Shown: positions 7,571 to 15,105, numbered from the stretch's first letter. The stretch is 18,046 bases of DNA from NBML01 sp029939535 (GCA_029939535.1 JAOZST010000070.1:1-18046); one strand, 5' to 3'. Notes: generated by a model not told the origin, from the letters alone. A program made the numbers and translations.

Positions 7571-8326
7571 TCAGAAAGGGTGTTGGAATAATTGGCGCAG
7601 CTTGCTGAAATATTTTGAAAATATTTTTACCATGTTTGTATCAATATTATTTTCTTTACACGCTTTTAAAATTTCTTTATTTAAAATCCAATTGCTTTTT
7701 ATATTACGGGTACTGACCCCGCCGGTCCGCATTTTTACCAGGATTTTGGAAATGCAGTGATAGGAAATTCCATGGATTTTTAAAAATCTCAACAATAATT
7801 CAAAATCCGCAGCAATCCTATAATCAGCCTTATAAAGCCCAAAGTTCAAATAACACTTCCGCAAAACAAAAAATGCCGGATGGGCCGGCATCATTCCAAA
7901 CGCAAACATATTGGGTTGAAATCCCCTGGAGGAATAAAACCGTACGGTCTTGTTCAAATTATCGGGAGCTACATACACAAGGTTACCACAGATAGCACTC
8001 ACTCCTTTTTCTTCAAAGGCATAGACAACTTCGGAGATGCAGGATCTGTCAAAATAAATATCATCGGCATTCAATATACCAATGACATCACCTGTTGCAA
8101 GCTTTATTCCTTTGTTCATGGCATCGTAGATGCCATTGTCCGGTTCTGAAATATAATATTGTATTATGGTGCCGTGCTTTTTAACAATATCCATGGTCTT
8201 ATCTGTAGACCCACCATCAATCACAATGTGTTCTATACTGGAATAGTCCTGGGATGCAACCGATAATATTGTGTCTTCTATTGTAGTCTCACAATTATAT
8301 GACACTGTAATAATGGAAACCTTCAT
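7571..8326 (-). CDS. Family 2 glycosyltransferase (WcaE-like)
   Basis: A 251-residue single-domain GT-A enzyme. It opens with the usual MKVSIITVSYN, has IDGGSTD (36-42), the acceptor-side NGIYDAMNKGI (64-74) and the metal-binding NADD (86-89). A later HPAFFVLRKCY ... YRIAADFELLLRF stretch is typical of the GT2 subgroup that includes colanic-acid WcaE and related Rfb enzymes. It should add one sugar from a nucleotide sugar on the cytoplasmic face; donor and acceptor cannot be read from the sequence. Its ATG lies in a 4-nt ATGA overlap with the stop of the reductase gene, so the two are coupled. It is followed by the 120-nt spacer. Confidence 0.9.
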   Translation of the reverse strand: MKVSIITVSYNCETTIEDTILSVASQDYSSIEHIVIDGGSTDKTMDIVKKHGTIIQYYISEPDNGIYDAMNKGIKLATGDVIGILNADDIYFDRSCISEVVYAFEEKGVSAICGNLVYVAPDNLNKTVRFYSSRGFQPNMFAFGMMPAHPAFFVLRKCYLNFGLYKADYRIAADFELLLRFLKIHGISYHCISKILVKMRTGGVSTRNIKSNWILNKEILKACKENNIDTNMVKIFSKYFSKLRQLFQHPF

Positions 8327-9282
8327 CTTTTAATATAAACAGATCTCAGTGTTTCAGGCGGTTTATAGCCGGATTCAAGCATTCGAGTATTATCAAAAAT
8401 CAAACTTTTAGCAAGTTTATCATAAAATGAATGAATCCATTGAGACTTACGCTTCATAATTTTCCCAGCGATACGGGTTCCTGCCCAGACCAGCCACAGA
8501 GGAATTGTCACAACCCATCTGTTTGGATGATATCCGGATTGTTTAAACGTTTCGATTATCTCATTAAAAGCACATGGGAACTGATCACAAATATTCAAAA
8601 TATTACAAAATCTATTTCCTAAATTACCCTCTACTCTATGAGCAATGAAGCCCACAAGATTTTCCCTGGCAAGCACAGACACTTTCTGACAACCAGATCC
8701 AAATCTCATATAAAATAATTCTTTAGGCGCCAACACTCTTTTTTCAAGATTCAAACTCCAAGAGATATCATAAACAGGGGCCAGTCTTAAAATATCCAAT
8801 TTATTAACCCGAGATTGATTGAAAAGCCGTGTTAAACTTTTTTCGGCTTTCAGCTTGCTGACACCATAATCGCTTGTAGGAAAACATTCATCATTTTCTT
8901 TCACCTCTTTTCCAATATGCTTTTCACCGTATACAGAAATAGACGAAAGAAAAATAAAATAAACCTTTTGATTAACTTTTGCGGCTTCCATGCATAACTT
9001 TTTTGCAGCCAGGTTATTTAATTGATCATAATCATCAACACTCAAACTGTTTTTGAACTTCTGATGGGCAATACCAGCGCAATGGACAACAATATCGGGC
9101 CTGTATTTATGTAAAACAGACCGAATATCATCTTGATTCAGAATGCATCCTATTGCAGGTGTCACACCGGCAATTGAATAAAAATTTCTATCAAATCCAA
9201 TCACATGATGCTTCAAAGTCAAATTCCGGCAGATTGCCCGACCGATAAATCCTGAGGCCCCTGTCACAAGAATCGTTTTCAT
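8323..9282 (-). CDS. NAD-dependent epimerase/dehydratase; probable nucleotide-sugar 4-keto reductase (WbpV-like)
   Basis: A 319-residue extended SDR. It shows the NAD-binding TGASGFIG (7-14), SSISVYGE (113-120) and the catalytic YGVSK with Tyr139 and Lys143. The segment HCAGIAHQ (67-74) and the overall pattern resemble the WbpV/WreQ-type reductases that work with WbpM-type dehydratases to give UDP-QuiNAc. The presence of WbpM- and WbpL-like genes two and three genes downstream supports this, but a C4 epimerase is possible; the assignment is inference from similarity of pattern and context. No good ribosome site precedes the ATG (AGTTGAAAAA), and a candidate promoter lies about 50 nt upstream, so this gene may head its own transcript. 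Its stop overlaps the next gene by 4 nt. Confidence 0.82.
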   Translation of the reverse strand: MKTILVTGASGFIGRAICRNLTLKHHVIGFDRNFYSIAGVTPAIGCILNQDDIRSVLHKYRPDIVVHCAGIAHQKFKNSLSVDDYDQLNNLAAKKLCMEAAKVNQKVYFIFLSSISVYGEKHIGKEVKENDECFPTSDYGVSKLKAEKSLTRLFNQSRVNKLDILRLAPVYDISWSLNLEKRVLAPKELFYMRFGSGCQKVSVLARENLVGFIAHRVEGNLGNRFCNILNICDQFPCAFNEIIETFKQSGYHPNRWVVTIPLWLVWAGTRIAGKIMKRKSQWIHSFYDKLAKSLIFDNTRMLESGYKPPETLRSVYIKR

Positions 9283-9333
9283 TTTTTCAACTGATATTTC
9301 CAGAAATTCAGAAATGTGTGTTTAGAATTTTGC

Positions 9334-9362
9334 ATGATATAATTTCCTTTGTTCTTTGTAAT
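9334..9362 (-). promoter_or_regulatory. Candidate promoter for the reductase gene
   Basis: On the minus strand ATTACA (9362-9357; 4 of 6 matches to TTGACA), a 17-nt spacer, then TATCAT (9339-9334; 5 of 6 matches to TATAAT). Transcription would start near 9327, about 45 nt before the ATG at 9282. In AT-rich DNA such matches are common. Confidence 0.3.
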
Positions 9363-9372
9363 ATCAGAGATG

Positions 9373-9393
9373 AAAATCCATCCCATGGATTTT
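9373..9393 (-). terminator. Candidate terminator hairpin directly after the GT2 stop
   Basis: AAAATCCA (9373-9380) and TGGATTTT (9386-9393) form a perfect 8-bp stem with a 5-nt loop. It begins right after the TAA at 9396-9394. The minus-strand U-tract is only the four T closing the stem, then C, so termination may be weak; an RNA-end stabilising role is equally possible. On the plus strand six T follow, but no plus-strand gene ends here. Confidence 0.4.
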
Positions 9394-10419
9394 TTATGTG
9401 TAAAGTGTTTCAATCTTTTTTATTGCTTTTGCAAATTGATACTTTGCCAGGTATTCAGTCGCAAGCCGAACTTCTTTTGGAAGTGTTTTTATATAGTCCC
9501 TGGTAAAATTTGAAGAGAGTTTTTTAAAAGAACGAAATGCCAAGACGACCGTATTCTCTTCAGTGATTCCATCATTACTGTATTCTACCATACTTTTAAG
9601 AATCCATGCCAATGCCCGTGGAAGATAAATAAGCCCATTTTCATTGTTCAAAGGGTCATGCTCCGTGAAAAAATGTCCTCTCTCTACTAAAAATTCCGTA
9701 ATATCTGCAAATGCAAGCAGCTTATCCTTGAGAACAACGATATCCATTCCCTGCATTATAGATTGAGAATCAACATTCCCGGCACGTTGCCTGTAAAAGT
9801 AGGTAATATCATTTGTGGTAGAAATTTTAGCACCGGAAAGATACCACTTATACGTAAGCATATCTTCAAATCTTCTGGGTTCCGGGCTGAAGATCAAATT
9901 ATGCTGATTTATAAAATCAATTTTAATCAATTTATTACAAGAAATAATAGATCGACCTAGCACCGGCGTGTCGAAGATGGTCACTGCCTTAAATTTTTCT
10001 TTCATATAGGCAGCATGATTTGCAGGGTGAGCTCTTCCATCTTCATCCCAACACTTTAACACCCCCCCTAGGGCAATATCAACATTGTCTTGTTGGGCGA
10101 GATCACATAAAGATTTCAGTGCATGAGGTGAAATCCAATCATCGGAATCAAGAAAAAAAAGATATTCTCCCCTGGCAGATTCAATGCCGGTATTTCTGGC
10201 ACTGGGCAATCCAAGATTTTCCTTATGATGAAGCAAGGTAAACCGACTGTCATTACGGCTATATTCCTCGAAGATTCTTGAAGAATTATCTTGAGATTTA
10301 TCGTCAACTCCCAGCACTTCGAAATTAGTATAATTCTGGGCAACTATGGAATCCATACACTGCCCTAAATACCTTTCAACATTATACACAGGAACAATGA
10401 TAGATATCAGCGGTCCCAC
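9394..10419 (-). CDS. Family 2 glycosyltransferase
   Basis: A 341-residue GT-A enzyme. The N-terminal catalytic domain shows SIIVPVYNVERYLGQC (6-21), VDDKSQDNS (38-46), NLGLPSARNTGIE (68-80) and the DxD motif in FFLDSDD (88-94). The C-terminal 150 residues are a helical region common in GT2 enzymes of this type and have no motif I recognise. The start is GTG at 10419, chosen because GAGGAGG (10425-10431) lies 5 nt upstream and the next residues enter the conserved beta strand directly. It is 33 nt downstream of the larger GT2 gene and shares with it the pattern GEYLFFLDxDD, so the two are likely paralogues. A run of seven G on the coding strand (10068-10062) lies within the catalytic domain. 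Donor and acceptor are unknown. Confidence 0.9.
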   Translation of the reverse strand: MGPLISIIVPVYNVERYLGQCMDSIVAQNYTNFEVLGVDDKSQDNSSRIFEEYSRNDSRFTLLHHKENLGLPSARNTGIESARGEYLFFLDSDDWISPHALKSLCDLAQQDNVDIALGGVLKCWDEDGRAHPANHAAYMKEKFKAVTIFDTPVLGRSIISCNKLIKIDFINQHNLIFSPEPRRFEDMLTYKWYLSGAKISTTNDITYFYRQRAGNVDSQSIMQGMDIVVLKDKLLAFADITEFLVERGHFFTEHDPLNNENGLIYLPRALAWILKSMVEYSNDGITEENTVVLAFRSFKKLSSNFTRDYIKTLPKEVRLATEYLAKYQFAKAIKKIETLYT

Positions 10420-10424
10420 AATTG

Positions 10425-10431
10425 CCTCCTC
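10425..10431 (-). promoter_or_regulatory. Strong ribosome binding site for a GTG-started glycosyltransferase
   Basis: GAGGAGG on the minus strand, 5 nt before the GTG at 10419. It decides the start in the 33-nt spacer. Confidence 0.75.
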
Positions 10432-10452
10432 AGTCCGACAAAAAAAATGTGA

Positions 10453-12072
10453 CTAAACATTAATATCCCTTGCTATCGTATTATAAATTAATGACACATC
10501 ATCATTTTTTAACATCGATACATAATCAATATATTCTGACGGAAAAAATTTTTTCCTGGACCATGGCTGGGTATCAGGATTTTTAAAATAACCCAGATCT
10601 GCATTTTTAAATATCAACTTTATATAAACAAGGACTGATTTTGCCTGCTCTTCTTCTAAATGTTTTACTGCATTAATGGAGTGCGTCATAAGGCTTGAAA
10701 AATGAATCATAAAATACTGGGCTTGCTTATGATGATTTTGAATCAACTGATAAATATAAAAATTACCCATTGACCATCCAATGAGAAAATCAAGTGTCGG
10801 TGTTTTGCTCTTCTGCTCTTCACCAATTCTATAGTAGTACACAACATCACTATAAAGACTAACATTGCCTGCATTCAAAAAACATCGACACAAAAAAAAT
10901 GGATCTTCATTTCTAAGATTTGCAGGGAAAATAATACAATTGTCTTTTATGAAATCAGCACGATACATATTTGCGGTAAAATACCAATAATACCACAATG
11001 ATTCTTCATTGAACCAGGTTACAGCATCTATGGATTCGGTATGAAGCAAGTGCTCTGCGGCAAGGGTGCACAGTGTTCCATCATTTTTCACACCCGTGAT
11101 TTTCCCTCTGACAATATCGCTGTTTTGAGCTTCGGCAATTTCAACCATGGACTCAATCGCATTCTCTGCAATAATATCATCGGCATCTAAAAAGAATAAA
11201 TACTCCCCGGTTGAACGTTGAATACCTAAGTTCCTGGATACGCTTGCGCCGCTATTGATTTCATTGGAGTAAACCTTTACACGAGAATCACTGCTTGCAA
11301 TCTTTTGCAGTATTTGCATACTTTCATCAGTGGACTTATCATCGATACAGACTATTTCCAATTTTTCATACCCTGAAGAGAGCAGCGATTCCAGGCAGGA
11401 ACCTAAAAACCCGGCCTTATTGTAAACAGGAATGATAACAGAAACCCTTGGCCACTTCATACGCACTTTTTGAGGGGCTTTAAATTCCTTTTGGGAGACC
11501 ATAGTCTCCTTTGGGGGGGCATTTGCCACGTATCTACCAAATATGAGGTCTATCTTCTTTTTCAAGGCCAACTCAACGTGATCTTTTTCAAAACGACTGA
11601 AGGCGGAAACAATTGTATTACCAATTTTCCATCGACGTGAGCCAAATACATCTGCAAAGTATTTTCTTGCCTGCTGCATTAAGGTCAGAAAAAAATAAAA
11701 ATCCTGCTCAGCATTTCGCCCTGCCGGTGACAACAGGTAGTCTCTATGCAGCATGAAAATATGCTTCAGGCGATCTATGGACAAAACCGGCCTGCTTTGA
11801 AGTGACAGCAGCAGCTTGGCATTGCCGAGCAGATTCCCCACCTGCAGACGTTTAGAGCCCTTCACCACATGATATATTTTTTCAAGTTCATACAATCCTG
11901 CATTAAACCCCTTGGCCTTCTGAGCATATTCCTGCCCGACACTAATGTGAGCCATACCGCTCTGGGCCTTTGAGGACAATTTATTCAACTGCCTTGTTAT
12001 CCTTGCAAAACTATCCCTGTAGTTAGGTTCGTAATCACTGGATTGCTGCTTTAACACCCTGTTTTCTTTCAA
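10453..12072 (-). CDS. Family 2 glycosyltransferase with a long N-terminal helical extension
   Basis: A 539-residue protein. Residues 1-205 are mostly charged and helical with no motif I recognise. A Pro/Lys-rich linker (183-207) leads to a GT2 domain: VSVIIPVYNKAGFLGSC (210-226), CIDDKSTDE (242-250), SGASVSRNLGIQ (274-285) and the DxD in FFLDADD (293-299). The region after about 330 resembles the C-terminal part of the neighbouring GT2. The start is TTG at 12072 in a 4-nt TTGA overlap with the GT4 stop, supported by AAGGA (12079-12083) 6 nt upstream; GTG at codon 6 is an alternative. A C7 run on the coding strand lies in the linker (11519-11513), so a slip there would remove the catalytic domain. 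It presumably adds a sugar to the lipid-linked chain; the N-terminal part may bind a partner. Confidence 0.87.
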   Translation of the reverse strand: MKENRVLKQQSSDYEPNYRDSFARITRQLNKLSSKAQSGMAHISVGQEYAQKAKGFNAGLYELEKIYHVVKGSKRLQVGNLLGNAKLLLSLQSRPVLSIDRLKHIFMLHRDYLLSPAGRNAEQDFYFFLTLMQQARKYFADVFGSRRWKIGNTIVSAFSRFEKDHVELALKKKIDLIFGRYVANAPPKETMVSQKEFKAPQKVRMKWPRVSVIIPVYNKAGFLGSCLESLLSSGYEKLEIVCIDDKSTDESMQILQKIASSDSRVKVYSNEINSGASVSRNLGIQRSTGEYLFFLDADDIIAENAIESMVEIAEAQNSDIVRGKITGVKNDGTLCTLAAEHLLHTESIDAVTWFNEESLWYYWYFTANMYRADFIKDNCIIFPANLRNEDPFFLCRCFLNAGNVSLYSDVVYYYRIGEEQKSKTPTLDFLIGWSMGNFYIYQLIQNHHKQAQYFMIHFSSLMTHSINAVKHLEEEQAKSVLVYIKLIFKNADLGYFKNPDTQPWSRKKFFPSEYIDYVSMLKNDDVSLIYNTIARDINV

Positions 12073-13247
12073 ATGTCATCCTTATCGTTGATAGTGCTGC
12101 TATCCGCAGTCATTTTGCGAATGCCCCTGGTGACATTATCCACCCATTCACCAATTGTATGCTTCTGGATTATATCCAATGATATCCTTGCCATATCCCT
12201 TCTAATTTCCGAATTTTCGTATAGACTGACCAATCCTGATGTCAAGCTTCTGGAATCTCCGGCCCGAAACACAATACCGTTTTTTCCATGATGTACCAAA
12301 ACCTTTTGTGCGCCGACTCTATCGGAGACAACAACCGGTAGGCCAGCCTCCATTGCTTCATTCACTACCAATCCCCATGCTTCACTAAGACTTGGAAGAA
12401 TAAAAATATCTGCAGCAATATATCTTCTGGTAAGATCTGCCCCCTCAAGGAATTCTGTAAACTCTACATTCAAATTCCTGCTTTCCGCCTTGGCTTTCAA
12501 ATCGTCTCCACAGGGTCCCGTACCGACAAATACTGTTCGTACATGTATATTCCTATCCTTCAAATCTTCCAGTGAATCCAAAAGAGTATATAATCCCTTT
12601 TCTTGTGAGAATCTGCCAACATACAAAAGTACGAATTCACTGCCCCACCCCAACTCATCTCTGATGGCATCTCTCCCCCGGGTTGATTGAAGATTTTCCA
12701 ATTGAAATAATTTGGGCGCTGGATTCCCAACAATATGGATTTTTTTCTGATTCTTACAATAGTTGCAAACATACTCTTTTTGATCTATTCCAGTTGCAAG
12801 AGCACCAATGGCAGCACCATATACAAACTTTTTTACTTTTTCTCTAAATAAAGAAAAAGACCGTGTTTCATATTTGTGATTGGGCGAGAACACACAGAAT
12901 TTCTTTTTCAGCAAAACACATAGAAATGCTGCTGAAACATAATCTGGATCACCATAGGGCATTATCAATAAATCAAATGCTCCTCTCACAAGGGCCCATG
13001 GCATGGGAATACGGCAATTTACTTTAGAGTAGCCGGATATTGTTTTCTCTTTCCGGACAATCTGATATGTAAATTTCCAGTTCTTTTTTCCCGATGTACT
13101 TGGAAGAAACTCACTTTCACTGGAAAGAAATACAACTTCCAAGTGTATGCCCTCTTGATCTGCCAAAGCATTATACCGTTCCACCCAATATGGCACAGGC
13201 CACCATGTTGCCCACCGTATTTTTATTCCCTCCCCTTTATTCAACAC
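12069..13247 (-). CDS. Family 4 glycosyltransferase (glycosyl transferases group 1)
   Basis: A retaining GT-B enzyme of 392 residues. The N-terminal acceptor half starts with KIRWATWWPVPYW. The donor half has VGRFSQEKG (210-218), the diphosphate-contacting region VGTGPCG (241-247), and the EX7E element in SEAWGLVVNEAMEAGLPVVV (288-307; Glu289 and Glu297), all hallmarks of GT4. The ORF is open to an ATG at 13316, but that overlaps the ABC ATPase gene by 43 nt. I prefer the GTG at 13247, which has GGAG (13256-13259) 8 nt upstream and puts the first conserved strand near the N-terminus; TTG codons directly before and after it are possible too. It would add one sugar, often mannose, glucose or a deoxy-sugar in this family; which one is unknown. 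It is coupled to the downstream GT2 by a 4-nt overlap. Confidence 0.9.
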   Translation of the reverse strand: MLNKGEGIKIRWATWWPVPYWVERYNALADQEGIHLEVVFLSSESEFLPSTSGKKNWKFTYQIVRKEKTISGYSKVNCRIPMPWALVRGAFDLLIMPYGDPDYVSAAFLCVLLKKKFCVFSPNHKYETRSFSLFREKVKKFVYGAAIGALATGIDQKEYVCNYCKNQKKIHIVGNPAPKLFQLENLQSTRGRDAIRDELGWGSEFVLLYVGRFSQEKGLYTLLDSLEDLKDRNIHVRTVFVGTGPCGDDLKAKAESRNLNVEFTEFLEGADLTRRYIAADIFILPSLSEAWGLVVNEAMEAGLPVVVSDRVGAQKVLVHHGKNGIVFRAGDSRSLTSGLVSLYENSEIRRDMARISLDIIQKHTIGEWVDNVTRGIRKMTADSSTINDKDDI

Positions 13248-13273
13248 CAATAATTCTCCAAAATTGCAAAAAT

Positions 13274-14071
13274 TTAAAAAGAGACTGGGAAATATTCCGA
13301 ATTTTCTAATTTCCATTTTTGAGGATCATTACAAAATTCCAGGTAGGCCTTTAAAACAGAATTTGATTCCCCCTGCATCACGACCCTTCCTTTTTCCAAC
13401 CACAAGACGTTATTGCATAATTTTCTCAACTGGGCCGGACTATGGGAGATGATAATGGCACACTTGGCTGACGACTGTAAATTTTCCATTCTATCCATGG
13501 CTTTCTTCTTAAAAACATCATCTCCAGTTGCCAGCACCTCATCTAAAATTAAAATATCCGGGCGGATAGCCGTTGCAATGGAAAAAGCCAATCGACTTCT
13601 CATGCCACTGGAATAGGTACGAACCGGTTGATCCATAAAATCACCAATGTCTGCAAAATCTTCAATGTCTTTCATTTTTTTTCGAATCTCTGAGAACTTA
13701 AATCCTAACAGGCTGCCGCTGATGTACACATTTTCCCTGCCGGAAAGTTGATTTTGAAACCCAACACCCAAAGCCAGAAGCTGCACCTTGCCGTTGACTT
13801 TAATTTTTCCTTTTTCAGGAAGATATATCTGTGTACATATAAGGGACAATGTGCTTTTACCGGAACCGTTCCGACCAATGATTCCGAGATATTCTCCTTT
13901 CCGGACTGTAAAGGAAACGTCTTTTAAAGCCCAGAAAATTCGATCTTTTTTTCTCATATTAAAGAGTAAATCAAAAAGGGATGAATGTTTTCGAAAACAT
14001 AAACCTACATTCTCAAATGAAACCATGGTGCCTGTATTGTCTGAAAAGGACTCTGAAGATAATTGGGTCAT
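13274..14071 (-). CDS. Polysaccharide ABC transporter ATP-binding protein (Wzt/KpsT-like)
   Basis: The 265-residue ATPase would power export of the finished undecaprenyl-PP-linked polysaccharide together with the permease encoded just upstream. Walker A is GRNGSGKST (66-74), the Q-loop Gln106 lies in GVGFQ, the signature is YSSGMRSR (153-160), Walker B with the catalytic Glu is ILILDE (173-178) and the switch His is 210. The phrase VQLLALGVGFQNQLSGRENVY is characteristic of the O-antigen/teichoic-acid export subfamily. The protein stops soon after the nucleotide-binding domain, so it has no C-terminal carbohydrate-binding domain of the E. coli O9a Wzt kind; it is like Klebsiella-type Wzt, KpsT or TagH. 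The start at 14071 gives a short N-terminal tail; the Met at 14026, preceded by AGG, is an alternative. It follows the permease by 26 nt. Confidence 0.92.
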   Translation of the reverse strand: MTQLSSESFSDNTGTMVSFENVGLCFRKHSSLFDLLFNMRKKDRIFWALKDVSFTVRKGEYLGIIGRNGSGKSTLSLICTQIYLPEKGKIKVNGKVQLLALGVGFQNQLSGRENVYISGSLLGFKFSEIRKKMKDIEDFADIGDFMDQPVRTYSSGMRSRLAFSIATAIRPDILILDEVLATGDDVFKKKAMDRMENLQSSAKCAIIISHSPAQLRKLCNNVLWLEKGRVVMQGESNSVLKAYLEFCNDPQKWKLENSEYFPVSF

Positions 14072-14097
14072 TAATATAAATTAACCTGACTTGTGTA

Positions 14098-14979
14098 TTA
14101 AATCATTTTGGGAATATAGGGTGACATGTGACGAAAAAATACCAATCCTAGCTGCATGGCAAAAAGAGTAACTGCAAACGTAATAAAAATCGGGGGAAAA
14201 TTAAACATATGCCCGTCTAACAGCAGGTCTCGCACGGCTGTGATAAAAGGAACCATTGGATTTAAGGAATAGATCGTTTTTGCTAAATCCGGTATTCTTT
14301 GGGAATCATAAATTTTATCGGGAGAATAAAGAATCGGACTTAAAAAAAAACCAAAGCGCAGGGCATAATCCACTATTTTTCCAGTATCTCTTATATAACC
14401 TTCAAATATCGAAAGATATAAACCAGCGGTAAATGTCATCATGATCATAAGAAGTGCGAGAATAAAAACTCCCAGGGTATGCAACCCAGCTGACGGAAAA
14501 TTCCAGATCATAATGATCACCAGGCCAATCATATAAAAAAATGCCTGAACCACGGGAGGAACAATCAAATAAATCACCATGGGCAATGAGGCCTGTTTGA
14601 TCAAACCTATATTGCTGATAAGCGCATTTGTACAAATGCCTATTGACCGGGCAAAAGACTGCCAGGTGACAATACCGCATAGAGCAAATAAATGATAATT
14701 GGGCCCCCCCCTGTCAAAAATAACCTTAACCACAAAATAATAAATAATCATGAGCAGTAAGGGATCGAATATCCACCACAGAATCCCTAATCGGGTGCTG
14801 GCAACCGTAACTTTGATATTTACATAAAATTGACTGTATATTGCATGACGATTATTCCATATATCTTTTGCAGTTCTGATCACTATATTCTCACTTCCCT
14901 GAATTATTTTTCCCATTGCCCGACATATAATTATTTTCAAACCTTCCGGGCAAAACATGTGTAAACCATGGGCCAGCAA
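14098..14979 (-). CDS. Polysaccharide ABC transporter permease (Wzm-like, ABC-2 type)
   Basis: Inner-membrane channel for polysaccharide export, partner of the ATPase. It has about six hydrophobic segments (for example 64-86, 95-112, 134-160, 168-190, 208-220 and 262-282), with the amphipathic stretch STRLGILWWIFDPLL (61-75) at the entry to the first helix and SLNPMVPFITAVRDLLLDG (238-256) near the C-terminus, both typical of Wzm proteins. The start is uncertain because it touches gap 1. TTG at 14979 is supported by GAGAGG 8 nt upstream if the two contig ends are merged (that site is now at 15106-15111). ATG at 14916 gives a more usual N-terminus (272 residues) but has no good ribosome site. 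A G8 run on the coding strand (14711-14704) encodes Arg90-Gly91-Gly92 in the first periplasmic loop. Confidence 0.88.
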   Translation of the reverse strand: MLAHGLHMFCPEGLKIIICRAMGKIIQGSENIVIRTAKDIWNNRHAIYSQFYVNIKVTVASTRLGILWWIFDPLLLMIIYYFVVKVIFDRGGPNYHLFALCGIVTWQSFARSIGICTNALISNIGLIKQASLPMVIYLIVPPVVQAFFYMIGLVIIMIWNFPSAGLHTLGVFILALLMIMMTFTAGLYLSIFEGYIRDTGKIVDYALRFGFFLSPILYSPDKIYDSQRIPDLAKTIYSLNPMVPFITAVRDLLLDGHMFNFPPIFITFAVTLFAMQLGLVFFRHMSPYIPKMI

Positions 14980-14986
14980 TTTTTTT

Positions 14987-15086
14987 NNNNNNNNNNNNNN
15001 NNNNNNNNNNNNNNNNNNNNNNNNNNNNNNNNNNNNNNNNNNNNNNNNNNNNNNNNNNNNNNNNNNNNNNNNNNNNNNNNNNNNNN
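14987..15086. other. Assembly gap 1 (100 N), probably spurious
   Basis: Exactly 100 N, a common placeholder size. The 18 bases before it (14969-14986, TGGGCCAGCAA plus seven T) are identical to the 18 bases after it (15087-15104). The two contig ends therefore probably overlap and no sequence is missing. Confidence 0.85.
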
Positions 15087-15105
15087 TGGGCCAGCAATTT
15101 TTTTT

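Noticed and set aside
9338..9343. Perfect TATAAT on the plus strand
   Set aside because: No -35 element lies at the right distance and no plus-strand gene follows; it overlaps the minus-strand promoter candidate by chance in AT-rich DNA.
13248..13316. Longer N-terminus for the GT4 enzyme (ATG at 13316)
   Set aside because: It overlaps the end of the ABC ATPase gene by 43 nt and adds residues that do not look like the family; GGAG precedes the GTG at 13247.
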